Origin: Rheinheimera mangrovi
GTDB taxonomy: Bacteria; Pseudomonadota; Gammaproteobacteria; Enterobacterales; Alteromonadaceae
Direction of reading: 5' to 3'
DNA length: 64,000 bases
NCBI RefSeq assembly: GCF_003990335.1
Contig: NZ_CP034683.1
Coordinates: forward strand, 2,773,501 to 2,837,500
Each line of letters opens with the position of its first letter. Position 1 is the stretch's first letter. The notes under the pieces are model-generated. The model was given only the letters and a program-made list of their open reading frames with translations. It made no database searches and had not been told where the DNA came from. The translations under genes were made by a program, and so were the position numbers. This document shows, one piece after another, positions 1 through 9,154 of the stretch.

Positions 1-2
1 GC

Positions 3-362
3 AAGGTGAAGATCCATGCGGTAGATAGCTTGCCGAACTTCGAAGAAGGCCCTCACCTGTCCAAACATAACGGTATTTATTACTTAGTCTATGCGGCAGG
101 TTTTCCGGAAAGCCTGGCTTATTCCACCAGCTCGTCGGCCACAGGCCCCTGGAAATATCAGGGCATCATTATGCAGCCTTTGCCTAACACCACCACTATC
201 CACCCGGCGATGTTTGACTTTAACGGCCAGACCTATCTTGCCTATCACAGCGCCGACCTGCCGGGCGGTGGCAATTACCGCCGTTCGGTCAGCCTGGACC
301 GAGTGTATTTCAATAAAGACGGCACTATTAAACCCATAGTCAGAACCTCCAAGAAACAGTGA
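3..362 (+). CDS. Glycoside hydrolase family 43 protein, C-terminal part (5' end outside window)
   Basis: The frame is open to the left edge, so this is the tail of a longer gene and the GTG at position 6 is not a convincing start. The peptide carries the GH43 block EGPHLSKHNGIYYLVYA, in which the Glu of EGPH is the family's general acid, followed by blade sequence typical of the five-bladed propeller (AYSTSSSATGPWKYQG) and a late HPAMFDFNGQTYLAYH block. GH43 enzymes cleave arabinofuranosyl or xylosyl linkages in plant polysaccharides. An esterase and an apiosidase-like gene follow on the same strand, which fits a secreted plant-glycan cluster. The exact substrate cannot be told from this fragment. 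Confidence 0.85.
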   Translation, partial: KVKIHAVDSLPNFEEGPHLSKHNGIYYLVYAAGFPESLAYSTSSSATGPWKYQGIIMQPLPNTTTIHPAMFDFNGQTYLAYHSADLPGGGNYRRSVSLDRVYFNKDGTIKPIVRTSKKQ

Positions 363-468
363 GAAGGTTAAAAAAGCAGTCCGGGCAGCAACAAACTAGC
401 CTTCTCCAGGCCGTTGCGTTGCGGGTAGCCGGCTCCAATTCAGAAGACACAACAAGGAAAGGAACGAA

Positions 469-1428
469 ATGAAAAGTAACTTTTTAACTCCTGGCTGCTC
501 ACACTTTGGCCTGTTCCGGCAGAGCCTGTTGCTGGCCGCTTGTTTATGGACAGCTCAGGCTGTGGCGCAAGCCAACGATACGATGACACCCATAGCCGCA
601 CCCGATCAGAGCAATGCCATAGAACTTGGTACTGGCCCGCTGCCAGATGCCAAGGCGCAGGAATCCTGGCATTCGCAGTACGGCAGCAGATTTGCACGTA
701 ACGTTACAGTCGCCACACTAACGCCCTTTTTACCTGATGCAAAAACGGCCAGCGGTGCTGCGGTTATTGTGGCCCCTGGTGGCGGCTTTCGCACTTTGTC
801 GATGGACAACGAAGGCTGGGATGTCGCCAAAGCGCTGGCGAAGCAAGGTGTTGCAGCTTTTGTGCTGAAATACAGATTAAATCAAACCCCGGCCGATATG
901 GCTGCCTTTGAGCAAGAAATGGCGCAGATGTTTTCCGGTACTGCGCGCCGCCCGCCCCGTCCTGATCCAGCTGAAATGGTGAAACGTCTGGCACCGCAAC
1001 TGGAAGATTCAAGCGCCGCCTTTGCTCTGATTCGCAAACGTGCTGCCGAATGGAGGGTCGATCCGGACCGTATTGGCATGATAGGTTTTTCCGCCGGCGC
1101 CATGCTGACTATGGCAACGACGCTTGTAGGTAAAGATGCCAAACCCGCTTTTATCGCCAATATCTATGGCCCATTGGCGGAAGTGGCAGTACCAGCCGAC
1201 GCACCGCCATTATTTGTCGCCCTTGCCGCTGATGATCCATTCTTCGCCAATGGTGATTTTGGCCTGGTCAAAAACTGGCAACTGGCGAAAAAACCAGTCG
1301 AGTTTCACTTTTACGAGCAAGGCGGTCACGGCTTTGGCATGTACCCGAAAGAAACCACCAGTACAGGCTGGTTCGGCGCCTTTAGCAGTTGGCTGAAGAT
1401 GCACGGCATGATGCAGCCTAAAGCCTAA
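469..1428 (+). CDS. Secreted alpha/beta hydrolase, probable carbohydrate esterase
   Basis: A 319-residue protein with an N-terminal signal peptide (cleavage likely after AVA near residue 33). It shows an oxyanion-hole APGGGF segment near residue 105, the nucleophile elbow GFSAG with Ser208, an acid in AADDP near 255, and the catalytic His in GGHGFG near 287. This is the acetyl-xylan/feruloyl-esterase-like branch of the alpha/beta hydrolases, which remove ester decorations from hemicellulose or pectin. A strong AAGGAAAGGA ribosome site precedes the ATG. It sits between a GH43 gene and other secreted glycan genes, supporting de-esterification of the same polymer. The exact ester removed is unknown. 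Confidence 0.85.
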   Translation: MKSNFLTPGCSHFGLFRQSLLLAACLWTAQAVAQANDTMTPIAAPDQSNAIELGTGPLPDAKAQESWHSQYGSRFARNVTVATLTPFLPDAKTASGAAVIVAPGGGFRTLSMDNEGWDVAKALAKQGVAAFVLKYRLNQTPADMAAFEQEMAQMFSGTARRPPRPDPAEMVKRLAPQLEDSSAAFALIRKRAAEWRVDPDRIGMIGFSAGAMLTMATTLVGKDAKPAFIANIYGPLAEVAVPADAPPLFVALAADDPFFANGDFGLVKNWQLAKKPVEFHFYEQGGHGFGMYPKETTSTGWFGAFSSWLKMHGMMQPKA

Positions 1429-1483
1429 AAGCCAAACGGCTAATCTGGCCGTCTCCTGTGTATTCACGAAGTCGTTACTGTAG

Positions 1484-1504
1484 GGACGTCCCTTGTGGGC
1501 GTCC
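1484..1504. repeat. REP-like hairpin, copy 1
   Basis: An 8-bp stem (GGACGTCC against GGGCGTCC, one G-T pair) closes the loop CTTGT. A second copy at 24618-24638 has the same loop and length but G-C in place of A-T at the third pair, a compensatory change. It lies between the esterase gene and the next gene. Confidence 0.7.
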
Positions 1505-1587
1505 GTTTTCGAATGATCTGCCAGGCTCGTCAATAAATCCGCGTCATATGGGGCCGATGTACATCAACCAATCAAGAGAAATTCATA

Positions 1588-2766
1588 ATGAAAACTATAA
1601 AAACCACTCTGTTAGGCGGGCTCTTTATCTTCACACCGCTTGCCCATGCCGACTTTGTCGACGACTTTAATCATTCCGTTGCAGGCTGGCAAAGCCTGAC
1701 CGGAGATGGCGAGGCGCAGTTAACTTTTATCCCCATGGATGGCTTTGCCCGCATGCAGGTCGATGCCACTAAAGATCAGCACAATATCTATTGGACCATT
1801 ATCAAACGTGATGTTGCGCCCTCTTTGGATATGGAAAAGCTCAAAAGCCCGGACTACGAACTACGTGTGGAAGCGCGGGTTCGGGCCAGCCATGCGCCGC
1901 GCCGGGTCAACTTTATGATCAACACCCAGCGCACCACGGATTATCACCAACATTTACGCGAATATGATCTGGACCAGACCACAGACTGGCAAGTGATCAG
2001 TATGACCACCCGCAATTTAGACGCTGTGCCTGGCGATCAAGTGAATGTGCAACTTGGCGTTACTGACTGGGGGCCAAGCCAATACCATCTCGATGTGGAT
2101 TATTACCGCGCCGAAGTGGTGCCGGTGAAGAATGCCAAAGCCGATTTGGGCGAACCTTTGGTCTATCATCCGCCTATCCCTGCACTTGAAAGCTTTAAAC
2201 AGCACCTGAAGGTCAATCAGGATACCAGCATTAATTCGGCTTTTCCTTTAGTCAATTTCAACAACTGGACTTCCGACAATGCTAGGGTTTTCACCGTCAG
2301 TGCCGGACAATACCCCTTGCTGCGCTGGGACTTACAAAGTTTTCGCGGCCAAAAAGCCAAAGGGTCTGGCGTATTGGAGCTTACCACCCAGTCACTGCAA
2401 AAAGGCGGTAACTACGTCGCGGCTTTGGGTGAGGATTTTGGTATTGAATTCGATAAAGTGCGGGTGTTCGAGATTTTGGCTGGTGATGCAAACTGGCAAC
2501 AACATAACGTGACCTTCCAGAGTTTTACCCAAGGCAAAGATCTGCAAGCTGCTATTAACGGCCAAATGATTTTTGATACCGAAGTAGCGCCAGCACAAGG
2601 CAAAACCCTGGTCACTATCCCCCGCCCTGTGCTGCAACGCCTGCTTGATGGCACCACCCGTGGTCTGTTACTACAGCCTTTAGGAGCGCTTGAAGTGTCC
2701 TTCTACGACTCTGAACATGGCGATGGCAGTCAGGCGCCTAAATTGCATTTCAGCAGCGCGCAATAA
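1588..2766 (+). CDS. Secreted two-domain protein of unknown function in glycan cluster
   Basis: A 392-residue protein with a signal peptide ending at AHA (residue 21). Residues 22 to about 210 look like a jelly-roll, laminin-G or carbohydrate-binding-type beta sandwich (DFVDDFNHSVAGWQ opening, alternating hydrophobic strands, LDVDYYRAEVV ending). Residues 220-390 resemble the DNRLRE/CBM96-type beta domain, with a final LHFSS. I see no catalytic motif. It is 15 bases upstream of an apiosidase-like lipoprotein gene and almost certainly co-transcribed. A role in binding or presenting a polysaccharide is inferred from context and fold impression only. Confidence 0.75.
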   Translation: MKTIKTTLLGGLFIFTPLAHADFVDDFNHSVAGWQSLTGDGEAQLTFIPMDGFARMQVDATKDQHNIYWTIIKRDVAPSLDMEKLKSPDYELRVEARVRASHAPRRVNFMINTQRTTDYHQHLREYDLDQTTDWQVISMTTRNLDAVPGDQVNVQLGVTDWGPSQYHLDVDYYRAEVVPVKNAKADLGEPLVYHPPIPALESFKQHLKVNQDTSINSAFPLVNFNNWTSDNARVFTVSAGQYPLLRWDLQSFRGQKAKGSGVLELTTQSLQKGGNYVAALGEDFGIEFDKVRVFEILAGDANWQQHNVTFQSFTQGKDLQAAINGQMIFDTEVAPAQGKTLVTIPRPVLQRLLDGTTRGLLLQPLGALEVSFYDSEHGDGSQAPKLHFSSAQ

Positions 2767-2781
2767 CCAGCTGAGGCCCCC

Positions 2782-4755
2782 ATGAATCGACTCGTTAAAT
2801 TGCTTTCCATACCGCTATCTATAGGGTTTGCAATCACAAAAGTACTGGCGCTTGTAGCTGCACTCACCCTTGTGGGCTGTACGGCGTCAGCCACCGACAC
2901 TGTTGCCCCCAATCAAATCCGTACCTGGCAGATGCAGGAAATTGTGCTGCTGGCAGCCAAACCTTATGCCAATTATTACACCGAGGTTGATCTCTGGGTG
3001 CAGCTAAAAGGGCCAGGTTTTGATAAACGGGTGTATGGCTTTTGGGATGGCGATAACAGGTTTGTAGTGCGGGTGGTGGCCACAGCGCCCGGCCAATGGA
3101 CCTGGCAAAGTGCGTCTAACCATCCGGATGATGCGGGTTTAAATGGCCACTCAGGCACCTTTACTGCCGTGGCATGGACAGCGGCTGAAAAACAGCAGAA
3201 CCCAAACCGGCAAGGTTTCGTGCGGGTATCACCAAACGGCCACGCGCTTGAATATGCCGATGGCACCCCCTTTTTTATGGTCGGTGATACCTGGCTGGCG
3301 GCCAGCACCTGGCGCTTGCCATTTCGTGGCGCCGCCACGTCCACAGATTACCAACCAGGCCCTGGCATTGGTTTTGAAGATGCGGTCACGTATCGCAAGC
3401 AACAGGGTTTTAACTCGGTCAGTATGATTGCCGCTTTCCCCAATTGGGATGCCGATCTAAACCCCAGCACCCATGCCGATCACAATGGCGTTTACCTGCG
3501 CAATGCCTGGGAAAAATTTGGTTATGACGTTGCAAGTGAACAAGGCACTGATGCCTCGGGTGGTGTCAGTTATTGGGGTTCTTTTACCGCCAAAAGTATG
3601 CGCGATGAATACGGCCATCTGCCCTTTGCAATGTCGGCACAGCATAAAGGCGTGTAGGACTTTAACCGCATCAACCCGGCCTATTTCCAAAGCCTGGACC
3701 GCAAAATGCAGTACTTGTCGCAACAAGGTTTTGTGCCACTGCTGGAAACTGTGCGTCGCGACGTAGGCCCGTCCTGGCATGCCTACTTTGATTTTAATGA
3801 AAGTTTTGCCCGCTACACCCAGTATTTAATTGCGCGTTATGGTGCCAACAACCTGGTGTTTAGCGGTATTCATTTGGATTGGATCCCCAAAGACTTCAGC
3901 CTGACTGCGGCCCAATTTAATGAAGCGCTGACGTATCACTTAAAAAAATACGGCCCACCGCCTTTTAACCAACCTATGACAGTGCTGATTGACCGATCAA
4001 CCTATGACGCCTTTGGTCATGCCGGGCAAGTGCCCTGGCTGACTATGCATAGCGTGGGCAATAAGCCACGGGATCATCGAGTGGGTGCCGCGCTGGAAAC
4101 CCAATTTAAGCTGACTCCGGCTTATCCCACTATTAATTTCGAACCTTATTACACCGGCTGGCTGCACGAAATAAACAAACCCGCAGGTGAAGAGCCACCC
4201 GCCAATTCAGCGCGGGATAATTATTTTGCCCGCGCCCAAATGTATGGCTCTGTGCTGTCGGGCGGTTTATCCGGCCATGTGCATGGCACTGCGGCTTATG
4301 ATGTGACCTCAACCGGAGAACCGGCAGGTGCCAGGCCGCAGTTTTGGGATGCGTTAAAGTATGGATCCGCCAGCTATATGCAGCATCTGCAGGCTTTTAT
4401 GTTGTCAGAAGGCCGCCGCTATCAGGATTTAGGCTTAGCCTCAGAGGATCTTTCGGTGCGTAAAGCCCCGGGCAGCCCGGACGATGGGCTGGATGGTTGG
4501 TCTTATATGATGCGCACCAAAGAAAAAGACCTGGCGCTGCTTTATTTTGAAAACAAAGCTGTGTTGCCTAAATTAAAAGGCTTTGTGCCAGGTAAAAGCT
4601 ATAACTTGAAATGGTTCGATCCAATCAATGGGCAATGGCAAAAACCGCTTTCTATAACAGCGAATACCGATGGCACTTTAGTGCTGCCGGCTTTTCCGCA
4701 AGAAAAACAAATCGCCAGCCGCGACTGGGCTGCAAAAATTTTGTTGGAGCAATAA
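2782..4755 (+). pseudogene. Apiosidase-like (DUF5060-DUF4038) lipoprotein gene with in-frame TAG
   Basis: One 658-codon frame is cut by a TAG at 3655-3657 (codon 292). Both halves are in the same frame, and the second half has no credible start: the first ATG after the stop lies inside conserved sequence. The N-terminus is a lipoprotein signal with lipobox LVGC (Cys33). Residues about 45-140 match the DUF5060 beta domain. The DUF4038 catalytic barrel begins at FFMVGDTW and continues after the stop with INPAYFQSLDRKM and INFEPYY, whose Glu (about 454) is a likely catalytic acid. A C-terminal beta domain ends the protein. Related GH140 enzymes cleave apiose from pectin. It is probably inactivated by a point mutation, since no frameshift or indel is visible. 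Confidence 0.85.
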
Positions 4756-5247
4756 GGGCTGTTTCGAATGATTTGATGTTCAGGCGATATTGAAAAATAA
4801 GCGAAGTATGTTTTTCCGAATCCAACGGAGCGGTCAACTGCAACGCAGACCCGCCGTGGATACATCCGTGTAGCGTGCAGGGTCTGCTAACGTAGTTACC
4901 CGTCCGTATCCCAGGCGCATCTGCATCGTCACTTTGTGCCAACTGCTGACTTTACAGTTTTTCACAATGAAATGTCTGCTTTCGAATGCTGAGCGGAATT
5001 CACTGAAAAAGCCTGCCTCATTTTGTGTGTTTTTTGAGTTTTATTTTTGAGAGAGTTGCATCTATACCACGTGACTTCATCCTATGGTTTCTCAAAATAT
5101 TGGGAGGTCTGTGAATCGAAACCAGTAACTAGGTTACCTAATTTAGGGGGGGCAGCCAAAGAGTGCTCCCTGAAAGGCTGTTCAATGCAGCCAAGCCGAC
5201 ATTTTAGATCGACCTGACTGCATGTAAGTACTTTTTAAAATCAAATA
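4756..5247. other. Intergenic region between convergent genes
   Basis: About 490 bases without a credible gene. It holds the inverted repeat at 4845-4887. The right half is AT-rich with a short G run near 5145-5151. Short open frames here have no start context or recognisable family. Confidence 0.6.
4845..4887. repeat. Nested inverted repeat
   Basis: The arms GCAGACCC (4845-4852) and GGGTCTGC (4880-4887) are perfectly complementary. Inside them lies a smaller GGAT-AC-ATCC palindrome. There is no T run on either side, so it is not an ordinary intrinsic terminator. It may be a dispersed palindromic element, but only this copy is in the window. Confidence 0.5.
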
Positions 5248-6054
5248 TTAACTCAAACCAAATGTTTTCCGGATCCCTTTGGATACGGGACCTGAAGGCA
5301 TAAATCGGCGTAATTTACTTAGCAAGGATGCCTCACCTGATGGTGTGTGACGCATCCGCCAACGGCCTGTTGCAGCTTTGACAATAGTCTTTGCCACACC
5401 ATCTGGTGTTGGAGCCCCTTGAACAGTCTTTACCACAGTGTTAGTCGATAGATTGCGTTCATGATCATAGTCCATGATCTTTAGCGCGGTCATCGGTGCA
5501 TTTAGATCCAGATTGGTTTTAGTAAACGAAGGTTCAACCAGAGATACCCGGATGCCAAACTGCCGGACTTCATGGTCCAGACTCTCAGACAGACCTTCAA
5601 CTGCATGTTTCGATGCAGAATACAGACCCATATAAGGGGCAGGTAGGAAGCCAAGTACAGAACTGATATTAATGATGCGGCCATATTTTTGTGCGCGCAT
5701 CTGCGGTAATACCGCTTTTATCCTCCGCAGCATACCAAATACATTAGTGTCAAATAATGAATGCGCTTCATCCGTTGATGATTCCTCAACGGCCCCCACC
5801 AGGGTGGTCCCGGCGTTGTTGACCAATACATCGATCTGGCCCGCTATATCAATGATTGACTGGATAGCCAAAGCAACAGAATCGTCCCGACGGACATCCA
5901 TCGCCACAAATTCGACCCCGGCAATTGGCATGGTTCTAGTCAAATCCCGCACTGTGCCGAACACCCGAAAGCCATGCTGGGCAAACATTGCCGCAGTAAC
6001 CCGACCAATTCCTGATGACACTCCAGTGACCACCACAACTTTTAATTTAGACAT
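5248..6054 (-). CDS. Classical short-chain dehydrogenase/reductase
   Basis: A 268-residue SDR. The cofactor motif TGVSSGIG occupies residues 10-17, NNAG 79-82, and the catalytic set is Ser132, Tyr145 and Lys149 (YSASK). It uses NAD(P)H on an unidentified alcohol or carbonyl substrate in the cytoplasm. It is the last gene of a leftward operon after an efflux adaptor and RND pump (34 bases from the pump), with GAGG before the ATG. Placement in an efflux operon suggests it modifies a compound handled by the pump, which is inference. The SDR family is too broad for a specific name. Confidence 0.85.
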   Translation of the reverse strand: MSKLKVVVVTGVSSGIGRVTAAMFAQHGFRVFGTVRDLTRTMPIAGVEFVAMDVRRDDSVALAIQSIIDIAGQIDVLVNNAGTTLVGAVEESSTDEAHSLFDTNVFGMLRRIKAVLPQMRAQKYGRIINISSVLGFLPAPYMGLYSASKHAVEGLSESLDHEVRQFGIRVSLVEPSFTKTNLDLNAPMTALKIMDYDHERNLSTNTVVKTVQGAPTPDGVAKTIVKAATGRWRMRHTPSGEASLLSKLRRFMPSGPVSKGIRKTFGLS

Positions 6055-6088
6055 AAAAACCTCTTACATAATCTGCATACATGATTGA

Positions 6089-9000
6089 TCAGACCTGGTT
6101 GTCCGGTTTGATTTTGAACCAGATGGCGTACATAGCTGGCAAAAACGCCAAGGTAAGGACAGTACCGGCGAAAGTTCCGCCGATCAGTGTGTAAGCCAGA
6201 GCTCCCCAAAACACCGATTGTGTCAAGGGAATAAACGCCAGTATTGCAGCCAGCGCAGTCAGCAGCACTGGCCTGGCTCGTTGCACTGTGGCTTCAATTA
6301 CCGCGTGAAACGGCGCCAGTCCAGCCTGTTGATTGTGCTGGATTTGTCCGAGCAGAATTAAAGTGTTGCGCATCAGGATCCCGGACAATGCAATCAGGCC
6401 AACCAGTGCATTGATGCCAAAAGGTTGCTGGAACAACAGTAGGGTTGGAACCACGCCAATCAAACCAAGCGGCGCCGTCAAAAACACCATCGCCATGGCG
6501 GAATTGGAGCCGGTCTGCAACACCAAGATCAATAAGGTGACCGCGATCATTATAGGAAACAGCGGAAGCATAGCGACCATTGCCTTACCTGACTCTTCAA
6601 TTGAGCCCGCCTCTTCTATGCGATAGCCATCAGGCAAAGCATCTTTGATAGGCTGCAACTGTGAAGTGATCACGGACGACACATCCGGTGGTTGCAATCC
6701 ATCGGCAATATCACCGCGTACGGTGATGGTTGGCATCCGGTCACGCCTGCGCATTACCGGTTCTTCCATTTGCACTTCGATTTCACCAATTTGTGACAAC
6801 GGGATCCGTTGGCCATTGATACCAGCCAAGGTGAAATCAGCGAGGCGTGCTGGGTCCAGCCGCGTGTCACCACTGGTGCGGGCAATCACCTGAACTGACC
6901 GGATATCTTCGCGCACTACAGTAACCGGCGCACCTGTCAGGAAAAATTGCAGTTGTTGTGCCACTGCACTGCTCGTTAACCCCAACGCCTGTAAACGGTC
7001 TTGTTGCAGCTTGAAACGCAACACAGGAGTGCGGGTACCCCAGTCTGTATTTACAGTACGCATCATAGGGCTGGCTGCCAGTACTTTCTCAACCTTGTCT
7101 GCGATGTCGCGCAACGTTTCTGTGTTAGGTCCAACCACCCGATATGCAACCGGATAGGGCGAGTAAGGGCCGAACACCAGCTGCGTTACGCGAACCTGGG
7201 CTTCAGGAGCGAGACCATCGGCTATCGCCTGACGCAAACGATGCTTGAGCGCTTCACGTTCCTGTTGGTTGTCGGTCCGGATTACAATCTTGGCGAAGGA
7301 CGGATCGGGTAATTCAGGCCCTACAGAGAAGAAGAAACGCGGTGCGCCCTGGCCGACATAAGCCGTGACAATTCGGGCTTCTTCTTGCTTGGCCAGCCAG
7401 GTTTCAACTTTTGCAGCAGTATTGCTTGTTTGAGTGATAGTAGTGCCATACGGCATCTGTACTTCAACCAGGACTTCAGGCCGGTCAGAGATGGGAAAGA
7501 ACTGCTTCTTCACCATACCCATCCCTAAAATGGCCGTGACAAACAAGGCTGCCACTGCGCCTGCAGTCAGCCATTTTCGGGTGATAACCTGCTGTAAAAT
7601 GTGGCGCAAACGGTTGTAATGGGGCGTGTTGTAAATCGCGTTATGATCGCCTTCGGTTTTTGGCTGTTCTGGTAACAGTTTCACTCCCAAGTAGGGGGTG
7701 AAAACAACCGCAACCACCCAGGATGCAATAAGTGCAATCCCAACTATCCAAAACATATTGCTGGTATATTCACCCGCGGTGGACCGGGCAAAGCCATTTG
7801 GCATAAAACCAACCGCAGTGACCAAAGTGCCGGACAACATCGGTGCAGCAGTGTGACTCCAGGCATATGCGGCGGCCGCCGCCCGACTGAAGCCTTCCTC
7901 CATTTTTACCACCATCATTTCAATGGCGATGATGGCATCATCGACCAATAAACCCAGTGCAAGGATTAATGAGCCAAGAGTTATGCGGTCAAAATTTTTG
8001 CCGGTCGCCAGCATCACTAAAAAGACCGCGGCGAGAGTCAGGGGCACTGCCGCCGCAACAACTAATCCTGCACGCCAACCCATGCTGAGAAAACTGACTA
8101 ACATCACGACCAGCAGAGCAGCGAAAAACTTCAGCATGAACTCATCCACCGAAGCACTGATGTTAACTGCCTGATCTGTGACTTTGCTTAATGTCATACC
8201 TAAGGGTTGTGCCGCGTTGATAGCCTGCACTTCCTGGTCCAACGCTTGACCTAAATCAAGACCATTCCAACCTTCCCGCATGATAACGCCAAGCAGCAAT
8301 GCCGGCTCTCCACCGCTTCGGACCAAAAATGTGGCAGGATCTTCATAACCCCGTTTGACCTCTGCAATGTCAGACAATTTGATGATCCGGCCCTGTGCTA
8401 CAACCGGGGTATCGCGGATCTTTTGCAGTTCGTCGAATGCCCCATCCAGACGGATAAAGACCTGCGGTCCTTTGGTTTCCACTGAGCCTGCGGGCGTCAG
8501 CACATTTTGCTGGTTCAGTGCGACAAACACGTCCTGTGGACTAACCCCTAAAGTGGCCAGCCGCTCGTGTGCTAACTCTACATAGATGCGTTCGGATTGC
8601 TCACCGATGATATTGACCTTTTTCACACCAGGTACGTGCAATAAGCGCTGACGCAATGACTCTGCGCTTCGCACCAATACACGTTGTGGCTCGCCTTTAG
8701 CCTTGAGAGCAAACAAAGCAAAAGTGACATCGGCATATTCATCATTGATCATCGGGCCTATCACACCGCTAGGCAGGTTGATGCTCTCATCACCGACTTT
8801 TTTGCGTGCCTGATAAAATTGCTCCTGTACTTCAGCCGGCGGAGTGCTGTCGAGCAGTGTCAAAGTGGTAAATGCTAAACCCGGTCTGGTGTATGTTTCC
8901 GACCGGTCATACCAGCGCAATTCCTGTAAGCGCTTTTCAATTTTTTCGGCAACTTGGTCTTGCATTTCCTCTGCGGTGGCCCCTGGCCAGGCAGTGATGA

Positions 9001-9154
9001 CAGTCATGACTTTAATGGTGAAGGCTGGGTCTTCAGCACGACCTAATTTAAGAAATGACACCACCCCGGCCAGCGAAATCAACAAAATCAAAAATACAGT
9101 GATGGAACGATGTCGCACCGCCAAGGCGGACAAATTGAAACGACTTCCGCTCAT
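6089..9154 (-). CDS. RND efflux transporter, inner-membrane pump
   Basis: A 1021-residue HAE1-type RND protein, the usual length. It has the N-terminal transmembrane helix, two large periplasmic loops, and the proton-relay Asp pair in LGLLVDDAII near residue 404. The C-terminal half repeats the architecture (LIALSGILMRNTLILLG). These proton-driven pumps export drugs, solvents or detergents through an adaptor and an outer-membrane channel. Its ATG overlaps the adaptor stop codon as ATGA, implying translational coupling. The channel is probably the divergent gene at 11085, which has a matching operator. The substrate is unknown. Confidence 0.93.
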   Translation of the reverse strand: MSGSRFNLSALAVRHRSITVFLILLISLAGVVSFLKLGRAEDPAFTIKVMTVITAWPGATAEEMQDQVAEKIEKRLQELRWYDRSETYTRPGLAFTTLTLLDSTPPAEVQEQFYQARKKVGDESINLPSGVIGPMINDEYADVTFALFALKAKGEPQRVLVRSAESLRQRLLHVPGVKKVNIIGEQSERIYVELAHERLATLGVSPQDVFVALNQQNVLTPAGSVETKGPQVFIRLDGAFDELQKIRDTPVVAQGRIIKLSDIAEVKRGYEDPATFLVRSGGEPALLLGVIMREGWNGLDLGQALDQEVQAINAAQPLGMTLSKVTDQAVNISASVDEFMLKFFAALLVVMLVSFLSMGWRAGLVVAAAVPLTLAAVFLVMLATGKNFDRITLGSLILALGLLVDDAIIAIEMMVVKMEEGFSRAAAAAYAWSHTAAPMLSGTLVTAVGFMPNGFARSTAGEYTSNMFWIVGIALIASWVVAVVFTPYLGVKLLPEQPKTEGDHNAIYNTPHYNRLRHILQQVITRKWLTAGAVAALFVTAILGMGMVKKQFFPISDRPEVLVEVQMPYGTTITQTSNTAAKVETWLAKQEEARIVTAYVGQGAPRFFFSVGPELPDPSFAKIVIRTDNQQEREALKHRLRQAIADGLAPEAQVRVTQLVFGPYSPYPVAYRVVGPNTETLRDIADKVEKVLAASPMMRTVNTDWGTRTPVLRFKLQQDRLQALGLTSSAVAQQLQFFLTGAPVTVVREDIRSVQVIARTSGDTRLDPARLADFTLAGINGQRIPLSQIGEIEVQMEEPVMRRRDRMPTITVRGDIADGLQPPDVSSVITSQLQPIKDALPDGYRIEEAGSIEESGKAMVAMLPLFPIMIAVTLLILVLQTGSNSAMAMVFLTAPLGLIGVVPTLLLFQQPFGINALVGLIALSGILMRNTLILLGQIQHNQQAGLAPFHAVIEATVQRARPVLLTALAAILAFIPLTQSVFWGALAYTLIGGTFAGTVLTLAFLPAMYAIWFKIKPDNQV

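Noticed and set aside
1458..1670. Reading frame across the REP-like hairpin
   Set aside because: It overlaps the start of the secreted protein gene in another frame and has an implausible Cys/Arg-rich composition.
3655..3657. Amber codon as a programmed amino-acid insertion
   Set aside because: Pyrrolysine use is not known in this type of bacterium, no pylT-like sequence was seen here, and the position is not a catalytic site. A nonsense mutation is simpler.
3706..4755. Separate gene starting at 3706
   Set aside because: The ATG is inside the conserved barrel sequence, lacks a ribosome site and is in frame with the upstream half, so it is the second part of one interrupted gene.
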